From Myxococcales bacterium (GTDB taxonomy: Bacteria; Myxococcota_A; Polyangia; Haliangiales; Haliangiaceae): DNA of 40,989 bases. The stretch lies in the NCBI GenBank assembly GCA_028287115.1, contig JAQBQF010000123.1, positions 1 to 40,989 on the forward strand, given 5' to 3'. The notes beneath the pieces were generated by a model. That model saw only the letters and a list, made by a program, of their open reading frames with translations, ran no database searches and was not told the origin of the DNA. Every line of letters begins with the position of its first letter. Position 1 is the stretch's first letter. Of the stretch, positions 22,793 to 29,700 are shown in pieces. The translations under genes were made by a program, and so were the position numbers.

Positions 22793-23332
22793 TTAGGCGG
22801 CGCTCAACGTGCTCTGGCCCCTTTGCCAGTTGCACGGACACAGCTCGTCGGTCTGCAGGGCGTCGAGCACGCGCAAGACCTCCGCCGGATTGCGGCCGAC
22901 ATTGAGATCGTTGACCGACACGAACCGGATCACGCCATGCGGATCGACGATGAACGTCGCGCGTAGCGGGACGCCTTCGTTGGCGTCGAGCACGCCGAGG
23001 CCGGTCGACAGCTCGCGCTTGAGGTCCGAGATCATCGGAAACGGCAGATCCTTGAGATCGGGATGGCTGTCGCGCCATGCGAGATGCACGTACTCGCTGT
23101 CGATCGAGACGCCGAGTAGCTGCGCTTCTCGATCGCTGAACTCGCGGTTGAGCTTGCCGAACTCCGCGATCTCGGTCGGGCACACGAACGTGAAGTCCTT
23201 GGGCCAGAAGAAGTAGACCTTCCATTTGTTACCGAAGGTGTGGTCGGTGATCTCGGTGAACTGCTTGTGCGGCTCCTGCGAGATCACCGCGGTCGCTTTG
23301 AATGATGGGAACTGATTTCCGATGGTGAGCAT
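22793..23332 (-). CDS. ahpC: Alkyl hydroperoxide reductase AhpC (peroxiredoxin)
   Basis: This 179-aa peroxiredoxin reduces peroxides in the cytoplasm. It opens MLTIGNQFPSF; the peroxidatic Cys51 lies in FFWPKDFTFVCPTEI, with the conserved Thr and Arg environment (PLRATFIVDPHG). The resolving region is ELCPCNW (Cys165, Cys167), the three-Cys arrangement of mycobacterial AhpC. This agrees with an AhpD partner here and no visible AhpF. The ATG at 23332 has no Shine-Dalgarno sequence; longer in-frame reading to 23953 crosses the oxyR gene and is spurious. It is divergent from oxyR with a 73-bp shared control region. Confidence 0.96.
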   Translation of the reverse strand: MLTIGNQFPSFKATAVISQEPHKQFTEITDHTFGNKWKVYFFWPKDFTFVCPTEIAEFGKLNREFSDREAQLLGVSIDSEYVHLAWRDSHPDLKDLPFPMISDLKRELSTGLGVLDANEGVPLRATFIVDPHGVIRFVSVNDLNVGRNPAEVLRVLDALQTDELCPCNWQRGQSTLSAA

Positions 23333-23338
23333 GTGAAC

Positions 23339-23367
23339 ACTGTGGCCATCACCTGCTGACAGGTCAA
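23339..23367 (-). promoter_or_regulatory. Putative ahpC promoter (TTGACC -17- CACAGT)
   Basis: On the minus strand TTGACC (23367-23362) sits directly beside the OxyR operator edge (23368). A 17-nt spacer leads to CACAGT (23344-23339), a weak -10 six bases before the ATG. The operator placed just upstream of -35 is the geometry for class-I style activation by OxyR. Confidence 0.45.
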
Positions 23368-23404
23368 ATCGATTACGACGATGGATGTGATAGGGTGTAC
23401 CTAT
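23368..23404 (+). promoter_or_regulatory. OxyR operator, four tetranucleotides at 7-bp spacing
   Basis: The sequence reads ATCG-N7-CGAT-N7-ATAG-N7-CTAT, matching the OxyR layout ATAG-N7-CTAT-N7-ATAG-N7-CTAT with every spacer exactly 7 bp. The right half, GATAGG-gtgta-CCTATC, is a perfect 6-bp inverted repeat and ends two bases before the oxyR start codon. One site can activate ahpC leftward and repress oxyR rightward. The TAGGGT box (23391-23396), 9 nt before the oxyR ATG, lies inside it. Confidence 0.75.
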
Positions 23405-23405
23405 C

Positions 23406-24326
23406 ATGGAGCGTCCATCGATTCGCCAGCTCGAGTGCCTCGTCGCCGTCGCGGAGTACCGAAGTTTTCGCAAAGCGGCCACTTCGCTCGGGATGTCGCA
23501 ACCCGCGCTATCGGCGCAAGTGCAGGCGGCCGAACGTCTGCTCGGTCTGCAGGTGTTCGAACGCGACCGCCGCTCCGTGCTCGTCACGCCGGCGGGTGAA
23601 GACATCGTCGGGCGCGCCCGTGCCGCCCTCGATTCGATCGATCTCGTGAGCGACACCGCGCGCCGTCGAGGCGAGCCGCTCGTCGGTCCGTTGCGCGTCG
23701 GGGTGATTCCGACCGTTGCACCGTATTGGTTACCGGCGCTGCTCCCCGAGACTCGCAAGCGGTTCCCGAAACTCGAGCTGATCTTGCGCGAAGACCAGAC
23801 CGCGACGTTGCTCGCGCAGCTCGGCGCCGGGCAGCTCGACGTCGCGATCGTCGCGATTCCAGTGCCCGGCGATCTGACGACCGCTCCGATCGCACACGAG
23901 AACTTTCTGCTCGCCGCGCCGCGCGGTTCGGAGCTGATGAAGAAGCGCGGCAAGATCGGAGAAGCCGACCTCGATCACGAAACCGTGCTGCTCCTCGAGG
24001 ATGGCCATTGTCTCCGCGATCAGGCGCTCGCGGTCTGCAAGCGCGGCGGCGCGATCGAATCGATGGAGATGAGGGCGACCAGCCTGCCGACGCTGATCCA
24101 GATGGTCGCGGGCGGGCTCGGGATCACGCTGATTCCGGAGTCCGCGGCGACCGCGCTCGTCCCGTCGCGCGGCCCGGTCGAGACCGCGGCGTTTAGCAAG
24201 CCGGTGCCGGGCCGTACGATCGGCCTCGCCTGGCGAACCTCGTCGGCGCGGCTGCGCGAGTTCCGCCTGCTCGCCGAGGTGATGCAACAACAGGCCGAGG
24301 CGTTCCTCGCGAAGCTGCGTCGCTAA
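23406..24326 (+). CDS. oxyR: Peroxide-sensing LysR-type regulator OxyR
   Basis: This 306-aa LysR regulator has an N-terminal winged HTH (SIRQLECLVAVAEYRSFRKAATSLGMSQPALSAQVQAAERLLGLQVFER) and a type 2 periplasmic-binding-like sensor domain. The redox motif is DGHCLRDQALAVC, with Cys202 and Cys211 nine residues apart, exactly as C199/C208 in E. coli OxyR. The disulfide formed on H2O2 exposure should switch it to the activating form. Divergent ahpC-ahpD and the operator between them fix its target. The ATG at 23406 directly follows the operator and there is no Shine-Dalgarno sequence, so the transcript may be very short-leadered. Confidence 0.95.
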   Translation: MERPSIRQLECLVAVAEYRSFRKAATSLGMSQPALSAQVQAAERLLGLQVFERDRRSVLVTPAGEDIVGRARAALDSIDLVSDTARRRGEPLVGPLRVGVIPTVAPYWLPALLPETRKRFPKLELILREDQTATLLAQLGAGQLDVAIVAIPVPGDLTTAPIAHENFLLAAPRGSELMKKRGKIGEADLDHETVLLLEDGHCLRDQALAVCKRGGAIESMEMRATSLPTLIQMVAGGLGITLIPESAATALVPSRGPVETAAFSKPVPGRTIGLAWRTSSARLREFRLLAEVMQQQAEAFLAKLRR

Positions 24327-24328
24327 GG

Positions 24329-24399
24329 ACAGCTCATCGCAAGTTGGAGATCACTTCCACGTGGGTCTGGCAACTAGCCACCAACTTCTGGGGAGCTGT
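24329..24399. other. Nested stem structure between convergent oxyR and desaturase genes
   Basis: Outer stem ACAGCTC (24329-24335)/GAGCTGT (24393-24399) and inner stem AAGTTGG (24341-24347)/CCAACTT (24381-24387) are both perfect and are separated by 5 nt on each side. The enclosed loop has the palindrome CCACGTGG and a TGGC-aacta-GCCA hairpin. It fills the gap between the two stop codons. It has no T-tract, so it may be a factor-assisted bidirectional terminator, an RNA 3'-end structure or a small repeat element. Confidence 0.45.
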
Positions 24400-24400
24400 A

Positions 24401-25474
24401 CTAAGCGGATTGCGGCAGAGATTGCGGAGCAGGCGCGGAAGGCGGCTGAGATAACGCCGGCGGCTTCACGGGCGAGGGTACGAGCGTCGGCCAGGTCGCA
24501 CCCGTCGGCGGATCGATGAGCGTCGTGTTGTCCTGATAGACGCGAGCGGTCGTGTAGAGCCGGCGCAGCGCGCGGGTCAGCGGCATCGATTGATAACGCT
24601 CGGGATAACGTGCGCAGATCGCGTCACGCATCGCGGCGCCGTGACGTGTGCTGACCGTCGGGAACACGTGATGCTCCGCGTGATAGCCGAAGTCGAGCGT
24701 CAGCCACTCGAGGACGCGCGGCAGCGTCACACTCAGCGAGTTGACGAGCGGATCGTTCGTCGGTGTGAGCGGGCTCAGATTGTGATTCGTCATGATGAAC
24801 ATCATCACGATCGAATTCGCGACGACGAGCGGCAGCCCGTAGATGAACAGGAACGGCACGATGCCGGCGATCACCGCGATCGCGGCCCAGAACGCGATGC
24901 CGAGCAACGTCTCGAGGATCGCGCGGCGATGGAGGCGCTTCGAGAGATAGCCGCGGCTACGCGCATGGAACAGGATCTGGGTGCTCTGCCCGGTGAACCC
25001 GAACGCCAGGCTGAGCAGGCTCATGATCCGCCGGCGCCCGATGCCGAAGTAATCGGCCATGATCCGCGCCGATCGTTGAGCTCGATATTGCTCGAGCGTC
25101 GGATACATATCCGGATCGACGTCCGGCTGCGCGCAATGATTGTGATGAACGCGGTTGTGCCAGGCCATCCAGAGCTGCGGCGACACGCAAAACGGCAAGA
25201 ACCCAAACCAGCCGATCACACGGATCGCCCAGCGACCCCGTACGACCCCGCCGTGCATCGTCTCGTGACCGAGGAACGTCACGCCCGCCATGCAGCAGCC
25301 GATCACGATCGAGGCAACCGGCCAGAGCGGCCACGGGACGTGCCCCGTCGCGAGCGCCCACGCGATCGTCGCGATCACGGCCGCGTGAACCGGCAGCCAC
25401 AGCACGCGAGATCGAGCAGGCTCGAACGTGCCTTCGGGAAGGGTAGGTCGGAGCTCGCGTGAGTACGCGGCCAT
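24401..25474 (-). CDS. Membrane fatty acid desaturase
   Basis: This 357-aa integral membrane di-iron desaturase introduces double bonds into membrane acyl chains. The three histidine clusters are present: GHETMHGG (HxxxH, H70 and H74), WHNRVHHNHC (HxxxHH) and HAEHHVFP (HxxHH). They are separated by four or more hydrophobic helices (HAAVIATIAWALATG, PLWPVASIVIGCCMAGVTFLG, AFWAAIAVIAGIVPFLFIYGLPLVVANSIVMMFI). The C-terminal 40 residues are Pro-rich. The ATG at 25474 has GGAG nine bases upstream; an in-frame ATG at 25489 would add five residues. Regioselectivity cannot be read. The gene is convergent with oxyR; no electron-transfer partner is adjacent. Confidence 0.92.
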   Translation of the reverse strand: MAAYSRELRPTLPEGTFEPARSRVLWLPVHAAVIATIAWALATGHVPWPLWPVASIVIGCCMAGVTFLGHETMHGGVVRGRWAIRVIGWFGFLPFCVSPQLWMAWHNRVHHNHCAQPDVDPDMYPTLEQYRAQRSARIMADYFGIGRRRIMSLLSLAFGFTGQSTQILFHARSRGYLSKRLHRRAILETLLGIAFWAAIAVIAGIVPFLFIYGLPLVVANSIVMMFIMTNHNLSPLTPTNDPLVNSLSVTLPRVLEWLTLDFGYHAEHHVFPTVSTRHGAAMRDAICARYPERYQSMPLTRALRRLYTTARVYQDNTTLIDPPTGATWPTLVPSPVKPPALSQPPSAPAPQSLPQSA

Positions 25475-25618
25475 GGTCCGGAGCTCCATGAGGCGTAGTC
25501 GAGCACGTTTGGCAGGTTTGTCGCTACCGATCGCGGCCTCAGGACTGCCACGTTTTGGTCACGCGACGCGCTGGGTTTTTGGAAATAGTGCCGGTTCGCG
25601 ACGGTGTTATGACAAGGC

Positions 25619-26353
25619 GTGAGGAGCCTTGTCGTGGTCGCGGTCGTCATCGGGTGCTCGCGCTCGGCGGCGCATCACGACGACCCTCCCGCGAGCGCGC
25701 CCGCGTCACGTCCGCGCCCGATCGCGGATGCGATGCCGAACGTCTCTACGGATGTGGTCGCCCTACCGATCGTCGACGCGCCGCTTGCGTGGAGCGAGGA
25801 ACGCGCGCGCCTGACGCTCGAGTATCGGCGGGCGCACAGCGATCCGGCGGCCGCCGATCTCACGATCGCTCCTCGGGTGATCGTGCTCCACTACACGGGC
25901 GGCGGCTCGGCGAACGCGACGCGCAAGTACTTCGACAACACGCGCGTCGAAGCCTCGCGCAAGCAGATCGCGGCCGCGGGTGCGGTCAACGTGTCTTCGC
26001 ATTTCCTCGTCGATCGAGATGGCACGATCTACCGCCTGCAGCCGGAGACCCAGTTCGCGCGCCACTGCATCGGGCTCAATCACATCGCGATCGGCATCGA
26101 GAATGTCGGTGACGAGGCGAAGTTCCCGCTGACCGATGCACAGATCGCCGCCGATGCGGCGCTGGTTCGCGAGCTGGCTCGGCGGTTTCCGATCACGCAC
26201 CTCCTCGGCCATCACGAGGTCATGGAGTTTCGCGAGCACCCGTACTACGTCGAGCGCGATCCGACGTACAAGAACGACAAAGGCGATCCGGGCCCACGAG
26301 TCATGAAGCGCGTGCGCTCGATCATCGAGGAGCTGCACCTCTCGGGGCTGTAG
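25619..26353 (+). CDS. N-acetylmuramoyl-L-alanine amidase (Amidase_2) lipoprotein
   Basis: This 244-aa lipoprotein should cleave the MurNAc-L-Ala bond of peptidoglycan. The GTG start gives the signal peptide VRSLVVVAVVIGC, with the lipobox VIGC at Cys13. A Ser/Pro-rich linker leads to an Amidase_2/PGRP fold: VIVLHYTGGG carries the first zinc ligand (His91), VSSHFLVDRDGTIYRL the central strand pair, CIGLNHIAIGIENVG the core, and LLGHHEV (His198) the second ligand. The final KGDPGPRV provides the third (Asp223, the usual DPGP motif). An ATG ten bases upstream is out of frame. Role in cell-wall turnover or recycling is likely. Confidence 0.9.
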   Translation: MRSLVVVAVVIGCSRSAAHHDDPPASAPASRPRPIADAMPNVSTDVVALPIVDAPLAWSEERARLTLEYRRAHSDPAAADLTIAPRVIVLHYTGGGSANATRKYFDNTRVEASRKQIAAAGAVNVSSHFLVDRDGTIYRLQPETQFARHCIGLNHIAIGIENVGDEAKFPLTDAQIAADAALVRELARRFPITHLLGHHEVMEFREHPYYVERDPTYKNDKGDPGPRVMKRVRSIIEELHLSGL

Positions 26354-26362
26354 CGAGGTTCT

Positions 26363-29230
26363 CTAGCGAGGCTTCTTTGCGCCGCCGCCGAGCTTCTTGA
26401 GTGGCACGTGATGTGCGCCGCTGTTCGTCTTCACCGTGATCTTCTGGGTGTCCGGCGTGTAGCCATCTTTCGAGACCGTGATCGCCGCGGTCTCGTAGGC
26501 GGGCACGCGGATCGTCGTCGGCGTCACTCCCATCGATTTGCCGCCGATCGTGATCGTCGCGCCGGCAGGCGTTGACGTTACCTTGAGCGCGAACGTCTGC
26601 TTGCTCATCTTGATCGCGACCGTCGCGGGCTTTGCGGCCGCGGTCACCGACTTCACGACGCCGTTGTACTTGGCCTTGCGGACGTACAGCTTGGTCTCGG
26701 TATCGCACGGCAGCTCGAACGTCCCCGGCGTCGTGCCGAGTACGTGGTCCTTCGTACTATCGAGCGCGACCTCGGCGCCGGGCGGCACCGAGGTGACCTC
26801 GATCGTGCACTTCGTCGCAGCGGCAACGCCTGCGTCGGGTGCTTTCGTTTCGGCGCGAGCCGGGTCGGTCACGGCGACTTGCTGCGAGCCGGATCCGGAA
26901 CCTGCCGTGACGCTGCGCGAGCCTGGATCGATGATCGTCGCCGCGGATCCCGAGCCGTTGGCGGCCGGTCGTTGATCTTTGCCACTGCCGAGGAGAGCGA
27001 TGATGACGATGATCGTCACGATCACCGCTGCCGCCGTGACGAGCACGATCTTCTTGCGCTTGCGCTGGTTCGGATCGATGGCGGCGGTCGGTTCCGCCGG
27101 GTACTGCGGCATTCGGCCGCTATCGAACCCCATCCCGCTGCGTTGCGGAGGCGGCGGGAAGCTCGCGCCACCCATCTGACCCTGGCCGAATTGGCCGGCC
27201 ATCTGGCCCATCATCTGGCCTCCGCGCGGATCCATCGCAGGCGGCATCGCGTGCTGGCCCATCGGATATTGCAGCGAGCCGGGTGGCGGTGTCGCATACG
27301 CCTGGCCCTGACCCGTCACCGGACGGAGCTCCATCGGCACATGCATCGGCATCGGCATCGGGGCGAGCGGCGGTGGAATCGGACCGGGCGCTGGCATCGG
27401 CGGAGGCGCGAGCTCGTCCGGCTCGTCGTCCTCGTCGGTCGGCATCGGCTCGAGCGGCTCCATCAGCGTCGGATCGATCTCGACCTTGGGCTCGATCGCC
27501 GTCGGCCGATCTTCCGGGGCTTCGCTGTTGAGAGGCTTATCGCTCGCGACGGCAAACACCGGATTTCCGGTCTTCGGTGTCGCCGCGACACTCGGCTTGC
27601 GCGGGACCGGAACCGCCGCGATCGGCTCGACCTTCTGCGGCTCGCTCCACGCGGCGTCGCCGTCCGACGTCAGCGAGATCGTCCAATCTCCCGACGACAC
27701 GCGAGCAGTCGCGGGCGTCTCCTCGTTGCTGTCTCGCTTCTGCGCACTCGGCAACACCGTCGGCGCGGACGCATCCGGTGTCATCGTCCAATCGCCGCCG
27801 CTGGGAATCGCCGCGAGGATCTGTGACGCGCGCGTCGTGTTGAAGACCGGCGGATCGGTCGCGGCAGACGGCGCTGGTGGCGCGTCGATAAAGGCGCGGC
27901 CGCTGTCGACCGTCGGCACCTCGAAGGGCACGGGTTGTTCTCCCGAGGTCGTGCGCGGTTCGGGCGGAGTCGGCACCGTGTTGAGATCGGTCGGCTCGGC
28001 GAGATCGACTTCCACGGGCATCGCCGCGGGCTTCGCGACGATCGGTGGCGCGGGATGCGCTGGCAAACGCGTGACCGGCAGCGGCGCGACCGGCGTCGGG
28101 AATCTCGGGGGCGACGTGGCGGACTTCGAGCGGCCCTGTGGCATGGCCGCGGCGCGTGGTGGTTGCGCCAACGGTGTCGTCGGATCGTCGCGGGTCGGTG
28201 TGGTCGGCGCGATCGGTTCAGCGACTCGCGGCGGCGCGACGGCGGGACCGATCACGGTCTGACGATTCGGCCGCGCATCCGCTGGTTCGTTGCGAGCCGG
28301 CGGCTCTCCGGTTCCGGTGCGCGCGGCAGCAGTGTCTTTCGCCGCGACCACGCCGGGTACGGTTCCCATCGGAACCGGCGTCGGATCTTTGCGCACGACC
28401 GCACGGGCCGCGATCGGCTGTGCTGATTTCGGCGCAACGCCGGGCACGGTCGTCGTCGGAACTGGCGTCACGACGGCGGGTTGCGGTGCGGGCGGATCCG
28501 TCGCTTTCTGTGAAGCCGCCGCGGGCGTCGGATCTGGTCTCGCGATCGCCGCCATGCCGAGCGTCGTCGCTTTGACCGATCGCACATCGGCCGCGGGCTC
28601 CGGCGGAATGCTCGGCGTCTTCGCGCGCGGTTCCGGGGGCGCGCCCGTCACGGGAGCCGTGCTTGGCGTCTTCGCCCTCGCGGGGCCGGTCGGGATCGCC
28701 GGCACCACAAACTTCTGACTCGCCTTGGGAGGGATCGTTCCGCCGGCCGACCGCGTGCCTCCGCCGTCGCGGAGCTCGCTCGCGTCGCCGATCATCACGC
28801 ACTCGGCGAGTGCGTTATTGGCGTCGATCCGACCACCGGGCGCCGGAGCGACGGGCCGCGGCGTCGCTGGAATCGCGGAAGGTCGCGGCGGGACACTTGG
28901 CGGCGCGGGCTTCATCGCGAGCCGCGCCTTCTCGAGCTCGCCGAGGACGATCTTGCTAGGCTCGTCGGGCTCGACGAACCGGATCGTCATGCCGATGCGG
29001 CCGTGGAGTGCCGACGGGCTCGGCGACGAGGCGATCACCTCGGCTTCGCCCTCGATCATCACGCCCCCGTCCTTGAGCGTCAGCGCGAGCCTGCCGCGAC
29101 GGCCCGCGGCCAAGGGCTCGGGGACGGGAATGAACAGACCGGTGCGATCGGCGTAGCGCCGGAATGCCGCGACGAACTCCTCACCGGAGGAGCAGGCCGA
29201 GACTAGGTAAATCGAAGCCCCAGTCGTCAC
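26363..29230 (-). CDS. PilZ-domain / Pro-rich linker / TM / PEGA-domain protein
   Basis: This 955-aa protein starts with a PilZ-like domain of the myxobacterial TIGR02266 type (residues 1-105): SSGEEFVAAFRRYADRTGLFIPVPEPLAAGRRGRLALTL, then GRIGMTIRFVEPDEP. I do not see a full RxxxR...DxSxxG cyclic-di-GMP signature. Residues 110-720 are a Pro/Ala/Thr-rich, probably disordered linker. A TM helix (IVLVTAAAVIVTIIVIIALLG, about 727-747) follows KRKK. The outer part has two PEGA-like repeats: VTSVPPGAEVALD...LGTTPGTFELP and VTSTPAGATITIGGKSMGVTPTTIRVP. It may link an inner signal to an envelope contact (inference). The GTG at 29230 has GGGAG four bases upstream and a TACACT box; longer reading to 29473 overlaps the histone gene antiparallel... 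in another frame and is unlikely. Confidence 0.78.
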   Translation of the reverse strand: MTTGASIYLVSACSSGEEFVAAFRRYADRTGLFIPVPEPLAAGRRGRLALTLKDGGVMIEGEAEVIASSPSPSALHGRIGMTIRFVEPDEPSKIVLGELEKARLAMKPAPPSVPPRPSAIPATPRPVAPAPGGRIDANNALAECVMIGDASELRDGGGTRSAGGTIPPKASQKFVVPAIPTGPARAKTPSTAPVTGAPPEPRAKTPSIPPEPAADVRSVKATTLGMAAIARPDPTPAAASQKATDPPAPQPAVVTPVPTTTVPGVAPKSAQPIAARAVVRKDPTPVPMGTVPGVVAAKDTAAARTGTGEPPARNEPADARPNRQTVIGPAVAPPRVAEPIAPTTPTRDDPTTPLAQPPRAAAMPQGRSKSATSPPRFPTPVAPLPVTRLPAHPAPPIVAKPAAMPVEVDLAEPTDLNTVPTPPEPRTTSGEQPVPFEVPTVDSGRAFIDAPPAPSAATDPPVFNTTRASQILAAIPSGGDWTMTPDASAPTVLPSAQKRDSNEETPATARVSSGDWTISLTSDGDAAWSEPQKVEPIAAVPVPRKPSVAATPKTGNPVFAVASDKPLNSEAPEDRPTAIEPKVEIDPTLMEPLEPMPTDEDDEPDELAPPPMPAPGPIPPPLAPMPMPMHVPMELRPVTGQGQAYATPPPGSLQYPMGQHAMPPAMDPRGGQMMGQMAGQFGQGQMGGASFPPPPQRSGMGFDSGRMPQYPAEPTAAIDPNQRKRKKIVLVTAAAVIVTIIVIIALLGSGKDQRPAANGSGSAATIIDPGSRSVTAGSGSGSQQVAVTDPARAETKAPDAGVAAATKCTIEVTSVPPGAEVALDSTKDHVLGTTPGTFELPCDTETKLYVRKAKYNGVVKSVTAAAKPATVAIKMSKQTFALKVTSTPAGATITIGGKSMGVTPTTIRVPAYETAAITVSKDGYTPDTQKITVKTNSGAHHVPLKKLGGGAKKPR

Positions 29231-29239
29231 CTTTCTCCC

Positions 29240-29245
29240 AGTGTA
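29240..29245 (-). promoter_or_regulatory. Putative -10 box (TACACT) of the PilZ/PEGA gene
   Basis: TACACT on the minus strand ends 9 nt before the GTG at 29230; the same hexamer stands before the 14173 gene. Confidence 0.35.
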
Positions 29246-29275
29246 AGGGAAAAGCGCTCCGGCCGAAACGAACGA

Positions 29276-29296
29276 CGGGCACCACGAGGGTGCCCG
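29276..29296. other. 8-bp hairpin downstream of the histone terminator
   Basis: CGGGCACC-acgag-GGTGCCCG forms a perfect 8-bp stem without a T-tract. It may be a second termination or 3'-end structure, or a binding site before the PilZ/PEGA promoter. Confidence 0.4.
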
Positions 29297-29305
29297 CCAT
29301 CTCGT

Positions 29306-29332
29306 AAAAATCCTGGCGATTTCGCGCCAGGA
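29306..29332 (-). terminator. Rho-independent terminator of the histone gene
   Basis: On the minus strand TCCTGGCG-cgaaat-CGCCAGGA forms a perfect 8-bp stem, followed directly by TTTTT. It starts 5 bases after the histone stop codon, so the histone transcript is insulated from the PilZ/PEGA gene. It is the only classical intrinsic terminator I found in the window. Confidence 0.85.
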
Positions 29333-29336
29333 CCTT

Positions 29337-29573
29337 TCACATGATGATGAAGTCGTGCGCGCGAACGGTCTTGCGGCCGTTCTCGCTGGCGCGCTTCGCC
29401 GCTTGCGCGACGAGCCAACCGACGTAGCCGTTGAGGCCGTCGAGTGCATCACCGGCGGTGTTGCAGCCGGCATCTTTGATCATCTGGCGAACTTTGGACG
29501 CGACGAGGAGCATCTCGCCCGGCTTCGCGCCACCGCCGCCGCCGCCCGACTTACCTTTTTTTGCTTTGGCCAT
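29337..29573 (-). CDS. Bacterial histone-fold protein
   Basis: This 78-aa basic protein has a Lys/Gly tail (MAKAKKGKSGGGGGG, residues 1-20) and then a single histone fold: alpha-1 LLVASKVRQMIKDAG, the long alpha-2 TAGDALDGLNGYVGWLVAQAAKRASENG, and a last loop-helix RKTVRAHDFIIM. RKTVRAHD contains the RxTxxxxD motif (Arg67, Thr69, Asp74), which in archaeal and eukaryotic histones ties loop L2 to the alpha-helix. It resembles the single-fold bacterial histones typified by Bdellovibrio Bd0055, a dimeric DNA-binding nucleoid protein, but with an added tail. It has the best Shine-Dalgarno sequence in the window (AGGAG, 7 bp from ATG) and its own terminator, suggesting high expression. No acetylation or partner genes are adjacent. 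Confidence 0.85.
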   Translation of the reverse strand: MAKAKKGKSGGGGGGAKPGEMLLVASKVRQMIKDAGCNTAGDALDGLNGYVGWLVAQAAKRASENGRKTVRAHDFIIM

Positions 29574-29580
29574 GTTTCTT

Positions 29581-29673
29581 CTCCTGCGTGAATTGAGTGC
29601 GTCTCTTTTACACCGCAGGAAGGCTTAGGACAGCCGGGATGGCCGTTTTTTCGGTGCTACGGCCATTTCCTGC
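29581..29673 (-). promoter_or_regulatory. Histone gene leader with three mutually pairing segments
   Basis: On the minus strand three short segments occur in order: GCAGGAA (29673-29667), TTCCTGC (29621-29615) and GCAGGAG (29587-29581), the last being the Shine-Dalgarno sequence. The middle one is perfectly complementary to the first (7 bp) and to the third (6 bp plus a G-T pair). Pairing 1-2 would free the ribosome site and pairing 2-3 would hide it. Next to the first segment lies ATGGCCG/CGGCCAT (29639-29645/29660-29666). This matters only if transcription starts upstream of 29673 or reads through from the SBBP gene. The TGTAAAAG sequence near 29607-29614 could instead be a -10 giving a shorter leader. 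Confidence 0.4.
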
Positions 29674-29700
29674 CGATCCGGCGCGGGCGCGAAATGGTTC

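Noticed and set aside
23333..23953. In-frame upstream extension of ahpC on the minus strand
   Set aside because: It runs antisense through the operator and oxyR and has Arg/Ser-rich composition; ahpC aligns from the ATG at 23332.
29639..29666. ATGGCCG/CGGCCAT hairpin as an intrinsic terminator of the SBBP gene
   Set aside because: On the minus strand the A-run is in the loop, not a T-run after the stem, so it does not have terminator form; kept only as part of the leader structure.
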